NCBI GenBank assembly: GCA_937900675.1
Contig: CALCEA010000061.1
Location: forward strand, 1 to 12,286
Length of the DNA stretch: 12,286 bases
From: an uncultured Chitinophagaceae bacterium
Lineage (GTDB): Bacteria > Bacteroidota > Bacteroidia > Chitinophagales > Chitinophagaceae
Direction of reading: 5' to 3'
Positions 6,457 through 12,286 of the stretch are shown piece after piece. Numbering within the stretch: the first letter of the stretch is position 1; every line of letters starts with the position of its first letter. A program made the position numbers and the translations under genes. The notes beneath the pieces are model-generated. The model did not search any database, had not been told where the DNA came from, and saw only the letters and a list, made by a program, of their open reading frames with translations.

Positions 6457-9255
6457 ATGAAAATAAGCAAATTAGCCTTCGGATTTATCTTAACAATTTT
6501 ATTATCAATTAGTTATGCTTCAAAAGCGCAAAATATAACCATTGAAGGAACCGTGATGGATAGTACTATTAAGAAGCCATTGAACTATGCAACCATCTCT
6601 TTGGCGAACGCTAAAGATTCCTCTTTAATCAGTTTTACTAGAGCCAATGATGCTGGTTTTTTCCAAATCAAGAATGTCCCAGCTGGAAAATATCTGATCT
6701 CCATATCTTATGTTGGCTATCAGTTTACCTGGTTGGCAGTTAAAGCTGGAACTACACAAGTATTATCATTAGGTAATATCTATTTGCAAAATACAGCCAC
6801 CATGTCTGCAGTTACGGTAACTGCTAGAAGACCGCCGGTGGTGATCAATGGGGATTCTATCGAGTTTAATTCTGAAAATTTCAAGACCCAACCCAATGCG
6901 GTGGTGGAAGATATGTTGAAGAAAATGCCAGGTATTGAAGTGGATAAATCAGGTGGGATAACAGTAAATGGAAAATCAGTTAGCAAGGTATATGTGAATG
7001 GCAAAGAATTTTTCACTGGAGATCCTAAAATGGCTACAAGAAATTTAGCCGCTGATGCAGTTGATAAAATTCAGATTTATGATAAAAAATCTGATCAAGC
7101 CATGTTTACAGGTATTGATGATGGAAATGAAGAAACGGCTATCAATATTAAAACAAAGAAAGATCGCAAGCAATCCACTTTTGGTAAAGTAGGTTCAGGT
7201 TTTGGAACACCAGGTAGATTTGATGGTCAAGGCAATGTGAACAGAATTAATAATGATGAACAATACTCTGTTATTGCAACAGCCAATAATGTGAACAAAC
7301 AAAATTTCTCTATGGGTGATATCGCTAATTTTTCTGCCGGTGGTGGCGGAAGAGGAGGTGGAGGTATAACTATCAATTTCTCTGGCGGCGATGGAGGCAC
7401 AGATGCTAATTCAAGAGGTATTGCAGAAACCTATTCATTAGGAGGTAATTATTCCAATTTATTGAACGATAAAAAAATGGATTTTAATGCCAATGCCAAT
7501 GGAAGCGATGTGTCTAGATATAATACTAGTAATTCTTTTACACAAAATTTAATCCCGGGTAATAATTTTAATAGAACCAGTAATTCGGTTTCTGATTCAA
7601 GAAATCAACAACAAAGGTTTAATGCCACTATTGATAATAAGGTTTCAGAAACATTTTCTTATAAGTTTACCCCAAGCGTCTCTGTTCAGCATAATACTTC
7701 AAATAGTGAGTCGTCAACCAGTACTTTCTTGCCAGATGGCACGCCCACCAACGGAACATTGACTAAAGCATCAAGTGTATCAGATGCGACTAATATTGCC
7801 AATACTTTATTGTTAAGAAAGCGATTTGCTAAAAAAGGCAGAACCATTTCTTCAACCATTACACAGGGGTATAATGAATCATTGGCCAATGGTAGTCAAT
7901 TCACCGATCAGTTGTTTTATAATTTTGGTGTCTTAACAAAAGATTCCATTTTAGACCAACAAAACAAGCGTAAAAATTTATCTCAATCTTATTCTGCCAA
8001 TATAGTTTATACTGAACCTATTTCTAAAAAGTCTTTATTAGAATTTAATGTTTATTTGAATAAGAACAATAGCTCAACCAGCAGAAAAGTGTTTGATAGA
8101 AACCTGGGTAATAATCAATATGATTTATTAAACAATAGATTAACCAACGAGTTTAGTAGTGAATATACTTATGCTGGTGGAGGAATGAATTATCGTTTGA
8201 ATCAGAAAAAATATAATTTTTCTACTGGATTTTCTTTGCAAGATGCCATGCTGAATGGTATTAACACAAGCGTTAATACCAAAATTAAACAAGAGTTTAA
8301 AGATGTATTACCTTCTGCTACTTTCCAATATAATTTTTCACAAACGCAGAACTTCAATTTCAACTATCGTACTTCAACTAATCAGCCATCATTAACACAG
8401 TTACAACCAGTATTGGATCAATCCAATATCAATAATCAAGTTATTGGTAATCCTAATTTAAAAAGAACTTACAATCATAATATTAATTTAAGATTCTTCT
8501 CTACCAAGATTTTAGCTCAAAGAAATTTCTTTGCTTTATTAAATGCGCAAGTTGCTAATAATTCTATTGTGAACTATGATAGTATCTTGCCAACAAGACA
8601 AACATTGTCAAAGCCGGTAAATGTGAATGGGGTATATCGTATTAATGGTAGTGTAAACTATGGATTTGGAGTAAAGAAATTGTACTCAAGATTCAATTTT
8701 GGATTAAATGGTGGATATAATAATAATGTGAATTATGTAAATGGTACATTGAATACTACAATTATAAAATCTATAGGACCAAGCTTTAACTATACTTATT
8801 CTTTAGATGAAATAATGGATTTGAATATATCTGCTAGACATAATTATAATATCACCAAAAATCAAGTGAATACTGCTTTGAATACCAATTATGTTTCTAG
8901 AATATACACTGCAGATCTAACCAATTATTTACCTTGGGGCTTTGTATTAAATCAATCTATGAATTACACGATTAATGAAGGTAGAGCACCTGGATTTAAT
9001 ACTGCAGTGCCTATTTGGAATGCTAGCTTATCTAAATTTTTCTTAAAGAATAAGAGAGCTGAATTAAAATTGAGTGCATTTGATTTATTAAATAAAAATA
9101 TAGGCATATCAAGAAATGTAACTCAAAATCAAATCGTAGACCAATCTTATAATGTAATTAATCAATACTTCTTAATAGGATTTACTTATAGTTTACAAAA
9201 ATCTGGGCTAGGTTCAGGTGGTGGACCAAGAGTAATGACGATGAGAATGAATTAA
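6457..9255 (+). CDS. Outer-membrane beta-barrel protein with carboxypeptidase-regulatory-like N-terminal domain (TonB-receptor-like)
   Basis: A 932-residue outer-membrane protein. Residues 1-25 are a signal peptide ending SKAQ. Residues about 28-111 are a carboxypeptidase-regulatory-like beta-sandwich (IEGTVMDSTIKKPLNYATI, then GFFQIKNVPAGKYLISISYVGY). Residues 116-235 are plug-like, opening with VTVTARRPP and containing EDMLKKMPGIEVD and YVNGKEFFTGDP. From about 240 to 915 the sequence is rich in alternating aromatic and Asn/Ser/Thr strands typical of a barrel of the OMP_b-brl_3 kind. A glycine-rich insert (GGGGRGGGG, 295-303) probably forms a loop. After the last likely strand (YFLIGFTYSLQ) there is a 17-residue tail with GGGPRVMTMRMN (921-932), so the usual terminal aromatic residue is not the last one. 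Followed after 36 bases by a GLPGLI gene, a neighbour I recognise as frequent for this family in Bacteroidota. Cargo unknown. Confidence 0.9.
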   Translation: MKISKLAFGFILTILLSISYASKAQNITIEGTVMDSTIKKPLNYATISLANAKDSSLISFTRANDAGFFQIKNVPAGKYLISISYVGYQFTWLAVKAGTTQVLSLGNIYLQNTATMSAVTVTARRPPVVINGDSIEFNSENFKTQPNAVVEDMLKKMPGIEVDKSGGITVNGKSVSKVYVNGKEFFTGDPKMATRNLAADAVDKIQIYDKKSDQAMFTGIDDGNEETAINIKTKKDRKQSTFGKVGSGFGTPGRFDGQGNVNRINNDEQYSVIATANNVNKQNFSMGDIANFSAGGGGRGGGGITINFSGGDGGTDANSRGIAETYSLGGNYSNLLNDKKMDFNANANGSDVSRYNTSNSFTQNLIPGNNFNRTSNSVSDSRNQQQRFNATIDNKVSETFSYKFTPSVSVQHNTSNSESSTSTFLPDGTPTNGTLTKASSVSDATNIANTLLLRKRFAKKGRTISSTITQGYNESLANGSQFTDQLFYNFGVLTKDSILDQQNKRKNLSQSYSANIVYTEPISKKSLLEFNVYLNKNNSSTSRKVFDRNLGNNQYDLLNNRLTNEFSSEYTYAGGGMNYRLNQKKYNFSTGFSLQDAMLNGINTSVNTKIKQEFKDVLPSATFQYNFSQTQNFNFNYRTSTNQPSLTQLQPVLDQSNINNQVIGNPNLKRTYNHNINLRFFSTKILAQRNFFALLNAQVANNSIVNYDSILPTRQTLSKPVNVNGVYRINGSVNYGFGVKKLYSRFNFGLNGGYNNNVNYVNGTLNTTIIKSIGPSFNYTYSLDEIMDLNISARHNYNITKNQVNTALNTNYVSRIYTADLTNYLPWGFVLNQSMNYTINEGRAPGFNTAVPIWNASLSKFFLKNKRAELKLSAFDLLNKNIGISRNVTQNQIVDQSYNVINQYFLIGFTYSLQKSGLGSGGGPRVMTMRMN

Positions 9256-9291
9256 TTTGAAATATATCTTTAATAATTATAAATAACCAAC

Positions 9292-10116
9292 ATGAAAAAA
9301 ATCATTTTTTCTTTATTGCTGATCACTAGTGCTTCTATTGCGGCAATCGCTCAAATGAAAGAAGGTAAAATTTCTTATGAAAGAAAAATAAACATGCATC
9401 GTTTTATTACCGACCCAGAAATGAGAGCAAGAGTCCCAGAATTCAGAACAGATAAGTTTGAATTATTATTTACAGAACAAGCTAGCTTGTTTAGAACAGT
9501 AGTGGATGATGAAGCGCCAGATCCATTTGCGAATAATGGTGGTGATAGAGGTGGTGGTCCTAGATTTATGATGAGAATGCCTGAGACATCAACTTACACG
9601 GATCTTAATGCACAAATGCAATATGAATCAAGAGCTATGTTTGAGAAAACATTTTTAGTGGTAGATTCTTTAAAGCAAAATAAATGGAAGATTTCTGGCG
9701 AGACAAAAACCATTGCAAAATACCTATGTAAGAAAGCAACAACAATGATTGCTGCCCCTCAACAAGTGCGTATGCGTTTTGGAAATGGTCCAAGACCTGC
9801 AGAAGATACTACTGCTCCAAAACCAAAAGAAGTTGAATTAGTGGTTTGGTATACAGAAGATATACCTGTATCTGTTGGTCCAGATAATTATGCAGGTTTA
9901 CCTGGTGCTATTTTAGAAGTGGATACAGATAATGGTTCTAATGTAATTATGGCTACTGAAGTGTCTACCAAATTTCCTAAAAAAGAATTAGTACAACCTA
10001 CCAAGGGTGATAAAATGAATAGAGCGCAATTCCAAGATGCCATGAAAAAGATCATGGAAGATATGCAAAGAGGTGGTGGAATGGGCGGAATTAGAATTAG
10101 TAGAGGAGGGAACTAG
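9292..10116 (+). CDS. GLPGLI family secreted protein
   Basis: A 274-residue exported protein of the GLPGLI family, found mainly in Bacteroidota and without an assigned biochemical function. Residues 1-20 are a signal peptide ending AIA before Gln. The diagnostic motif is WYTEDIPVSVGPDNYAGLPG (186-205), where the family name sequence reads GLPGAI. The preceding IAKYLCKKAT with Cys146 is also typical. Two Gly/Arg/Met-rich patches stand out: GGDRGGGPRFMMRM (83-96) and the C-terminal RGGGMGGIRISRGG (260-273). The first is nearly the same as the C-terminal tail of the upstream outer-membrane protein. The 36-base spacing and lack of a terminator indicate one operon with that protein, so the two probably work together in the envelope. 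The stop codon TAG overlaps the convergent TonB-dependent receptor stop in CTAG (10113-10116). Confidence 0.92.
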   Translation: MKKIIFSLLLITSASIAAIAQMKEGKISYERKINMHRFITDPEMRARVPEFRTDKFELLFTEQASLFRTVVDDEAPDPFANNGGDRGGGPRFMMRMPETSTYTDLNAQMQYESRAMFEKTFLVVDSLKQNKWKISGETKTIAKYLCKKATTMIAAPQQVRMRFGNGPRPAEDTTAPKPKEVELVVWYTEDIPVSVGPDNYAGLPGAILEVDTDNGSNVIMATEVSTKFPKKELVQPTKGDKMNRAQFQDAMKKIMEDMQRGGGMGGIRISRGGN

Positions 10117-12173
10117 AACAAATCATATTTCCAACCAATGACAATGCTGCGTGGCTCCCCTATATAATAGGAGTACGCAGCATTTCCTTTTACACTAAAG
10201 TTTCTAGTGGCCATAGTGGAGTAATAAGTATTGGTCGCATTTAAGATATGTAACCAAAAGCTATGCTTCTTTATGGTGTAGTTGGTTCTAAAATTTACCA
10301 AATCAAATCCGGGGTATTTTGTTTGGTTAATTTCATCCATAAAATAGCTAGATTGATGTTGCCATTCTAAAGAACTATTAAAGTTTTTGGACCAATTGAA
10401 TTGAATTTGTGCGTTACCCCAAAATGAAGGCGCTGCACTCATTTGTTTTCCACTAATATCCACCCCTTTTAAAATAGTATTTCTATATTCATGAATGGCA
10501 TTGGTAGCATTCAATGTTAATTCCACCAATTCGTTCATTGGATAAACAAATTTATATTCAATACCATAATGAGTAGTGGCTCCGGTATTTTGATTTAGAT
10601 TCACTCCATCTGGTTGTCTAACCGAAACAATTTCATTGGTCCCATTTAATTGGTAAATACTTATTTCAGCTTGAAGCTTTTTTATTTTTAACCATCCACC
10701 TATCTCGTAATTCACAAAAGATTGAGGCAATAAGTAGGGAACCCTAATGGCATTGTATATCTCTGTTATCTGAGGTGGTACAAAACCTTGGCTATAGTTT
10801 ACATAGGCGCCGGCATATTGTTTATTATAAGTAAAACCAATTTTAGGACTCCAATTGGTAAAAACATTATTGGAAGAGGGGGTTCCTGTTGTTAGTGCAT
10901 TGTTATATTGATATTCAAAATGATCATACCTTAATGAAGCATTATAGTTTAATCCATTTCCAATCTTACCAATAAAATTGCCATACAATGCTTTATTATA
11001 AATATTAGTAGAGTAATTGGTAATAATAGAATCAGGGTTCTTTAAGGTATAACTAGTGTATTTGTTTAAGGATAGGTTTTTATAAATATCAATAAAAGAG
11101 GCTTGTAATTTTTGCTTGGTCAAGTCTGCGTATGCCCCCAATATAAATTTAGCTTGAATAGGTTGAATGGTGTATTGATTTTGTAGATCCAATACCAATG
11201 CATCAAAACGGTTACTATTGATTTGACCTTTAAACTTTGTGGCAATATTAGTAGACGCTATTGAGTAAGTAGGATTTTGATTCATGGTGTTGCCTCGATA
11301 CATTATATTCATCACCCATTTTGAATGTTGATTGAATGCATATTCAAAATTTTGTCTCCATCTAATCAAATCAATTTTTCTAAATGTAAAGCTTTGTAAA
11401 CTACTAAAGTCTTTGTTTACAAATCGAATACTATCAACTGATCCAATCATCTGCGTATAATAATGCATGTATTGTAAGGTTTGATAGCCACTTAATTTTT
11501 TATTGAAAATAAAATCTTTGCGAATATTTAATGCGTTCTTATTGAAATCAGAATATTCAAGTATGCCATTTTTTTGATCCGTCCAGCTCGCATTAATATT
11601 CCATCCGCCTTTAGGAGTTGGCAAAAGATATTTAAACTCCATTTTCTTTAATCCCGTAGAATTAATAAACCCAGAGATACTCGATTTTTTAAAAGTTGGT
11701 TTTTCTGAGAGTATATTGATCACGCCACCAATAGCTTCAGCTCCATACAGAGCAGAGGCGGGTCCCTTAATTACTTCAATGGAATGAATATTACTAGTGT
11801 TGATTTCAATTAATGCATTACTACTAAATAATCCACTCGTTCTAATAGGCAATCCATCTTCTAAGTATAAATACAATCCTTTTAAGGAGATGGGCTGACG
11901 AATACTCATCATATGTTGTTCACCTCCAATAGTAGGCATGTAAACACCACTTACTTTATTTAATAAGTAATCCACTCTAGATGCTTTTGTGGCTTCAATG
12001 GTTTTAGGAGAAAGAATGGATATAGCTATAGGTGCTTCAGATCTTAACTGGTTGAGTTTGTTCCCAGAAACAATTACCGGATCCAAGGTTTGAGAAATGC
12101 TATCTTTTTGCTGACCCCAACCAAGGGTGCTCATACAAACGGCAAGACTTAATAATGCAATTCGACATTTCAT
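10113..12173 (-). CDS. TonB-dependent outer-membrane receptor
   Basis: A 686-residue receptor for energised uptake across the outer membrane. I use the ATG at 12173-12171 because it begins a proper signal peptide (MKCRIALLSLAVCMSTLGWG before Gln-Gln). A longer frame from 12236 would add 21 residues translated through a terminator hairpin. A TonB-box-like LDPVIVSG is at 30-37. The plug spans about 45-160 with SGVYMPTIGG, YLEDGLPIRTSG and the strongly conserved IEVIKGPASALYGAEAIGG (132-150). The remainder is a beta-barrel ending IVIGWKYDLF, with the C-terminal Phe expected for outer-membrane insertion. It lacks the carboxypeptidase-like domain of the large outer-membrane protein and resembles iron-complex or vitamin-type receptors; the ligand is unassigned. 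It is transcribed alone in this window, with a candidate -7 element immediately upstream of the start. Confidence 0.92.
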   Translation of the reverse strand: MKCRIALLSLAVCMSTLGWGQQKDSISQTLDPVIVSGNKLNQLRSEAPIAISILSPKTIEATKASRVDYLLNKVSGVYMPTIGGEQHMMSIRQPISLKGLYLYLEDGLPIRTSGLFSSNALIEINTSNIHSIEVIKGPASALYGAEAIGGVINILSEKPTFKKSSISGFINSTGLKKMEFKYLLPTPKGGWNINASWTDQKNGILEYSDFNKNALNIRKDFIFNKKLSGYQTLQYMHYYTQMIGSVDSIRFVNKDFSSLQSFTFRKIDLIRWRQNFEYAFNQHSKWVMNIMYRGNTMNQNPTYSIASTNIATKFKGQINSNRFDALVLDLQNQYTIQPIQAKFILGAYADLTKQKLQASFIDIYKNLSLNKYTSYTLKNPDSIITNYSTNIYNKALYGNFIGKIGNGLNYNASLRYDHFEYQYNNALTTGTPSSNNVFTNWSPKIGFTYNKQYAGAYVNYSQGFVPPQITEIYNAIRVPYLLPQSFVNYEIGGWLKIKKLQAEISIYQLNGTNEIVSVRQPDGVNLNQNTGATTHYGIEYKFVYPMNELVELTLNATNAIHEYRNTILKGVDISGKQMSAAPSFWGNAQIQFNWSKNFNSSLEWQHQSSYFMDEINQTKYPGFDLVNFRTNYTIKKHSFWLHILNATNTYYSTMATRNFSVKGNAAYSYYIGEPRSIVIGWKYDLF

Positions 12174-12177
12174 AGCG

Positions 12178-12185
12178 CAAATGTA
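12178..12185 (-). promoter_or_regulatory. Candidate -7 promoter element for the TonB-dependent receptor gene
   Basis: Read on the minus strand the bases are TACATTTG, an exact match to TAnnTTTG. A TTTG at 12205-12202 lies 16 bases upstream and a TTG at 12201-12199 lies 13 bases upstream, both somewhat shorter than the usual -33 spacing. The element ends only four bases before the ATG at 12173, so transcription from it would start at or next to the start codon and give a leaderless or nearly leaderless mRNA. Confidence 0.45.
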
Positions 12186-12205
12186 GTGCTTAAGCTTGCA
12201 ACAAA

Positions 12206-12229
12206 AAGCCTCCGAGTGATCGGAGGCTT
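12206..12229 (-). terminator. Rho-independent terminator for minus-strand transcription entering from the right
   Basis: Perfect ten-base-pair stem AAGCCTCCGA / TCGGAGGCTT with a four-base loop (12216-12219). On the minus strand the stem runs directly into TTTTTGTTG, the expected U-tract. On the plus strand no T-run follows, so it works in one direction. It lies 15 bases after the last possible stop codon of an upstream reading frame and separates that transcript from the TonB-dependent receptor gene. Confidence 0.85.
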
Positions 12230-12244
12230 CAGTCATCTTTCTTA

Positions 12245-12286
12245 TTATATACTTAAAACACTATTCGTGGTTCCGAATACATTTTG
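12245..12286 (-). CDS. Possible C-terminal end of an unidentified gene (5' part outside window)
   Basis: Thirteen codons ending FGTTNSVLSI and a TAA at 12247-12245 can be read from the right edge. The two other minus-strand frames stop earlier (12255-12253 and 12263-12261), so the frame is not proven. That some gene or RNA ends here is supported by the strong minus-strand terminator that follows. I do not recognise the protein. Confidence 0.3.
   Translation of the reverse strand, partial: QNVFGTTNSVLSI

Noticed and set aside
6780..7016. Minus-strand 78-codon frame under the outer-membrane protein plug
   Set aside because: Antisense to a conserved plug domain; no start signal or recognisable protein features.
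7686..7889. Minus-strand 67-codon frame under the outer-membrane barrel
   Set aside because: Antisense shadow of a continuous barrel-coding frame.
12174..12236. N-terminal extension of the TonB-dependent receptor from the ATG at 12236
   Set aside because: The 21 extra codons run through an intrinsic terminator hairpin and precede a normal signal peptide that begins with its own ATG at 12173.

Overview
The window looks like chromosome from a member of the Bacteroidota, probably a Chitinophagaceae-type organism. The lineage is inferred from several signs: AT-rich DNA, a GLPGLI-family protein, an outer-membrane protein with an N-terminal carboxypeptidase-regulatory-like domain, a short-form TonB-dependent receptor, TAnnTTTG-type -7 promoter elements, and almost no Shine-Dalgarno sequences. 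The genus is not determined. Genes are tightly packed; no stretch over 300 bases lacks a gene, and no rRNA, tRNA, CRISPR array, insertion sequence or attachment site was seen.

Layout from left to right. (1) Bases 1-2327, minus strand: a two-gene operon of paralogous D-Ala-D-Ala-ligase-like ATP-grasp proteins. The downstream one (open at the left edge) carries a C-terminal SET-type lysine methyltransferase domain that the window cuts off. (2) Bases 2522-3226, plus strand: a NarL/LuxR-type response regulator with a degenerate receiver domain, divergent from that operon. (3) Bases 3166-6292, minus strand: a two-gene operon of a Tat-exported sugar isomerase/epimerase-like TIM barrel followed after one base by a secreted penicillin-acylase-family Ntn hydrolase. 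The acylase 3' end overlaps the regulator 3' end by 61 bases. (4) Bases 6457-10116, plus strand: a large outer-membrane beta-barrel protein and a secreted GLPGLI protein, which share an unusual GGGPRxM...MRM motif. (5) Bases 10113-12173, minus strand: a TonB-dependent receptor whose stop codon shares the palindrome CTAG with the GLPGLI stop. (6) The right edge: an intrinsic terminator for minus-strand transcription and, probably, the last codons of an unidentified gene.

How the genes work together: most products from 3166 onward are predicted to be exported to the periplasm or outer membrane, pointing to envelope functions (uptake, acyl-amide hydrolysis, carbohydrate-related chemistry). The ATP-grasp/SET operon is the exception. 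Its products look cytoplasmic and could ligate an amino acid or peptide and methylate a lysine. This is the strongest candidate for an unusual biochemical system here; its substrate cannot be read from sequence.
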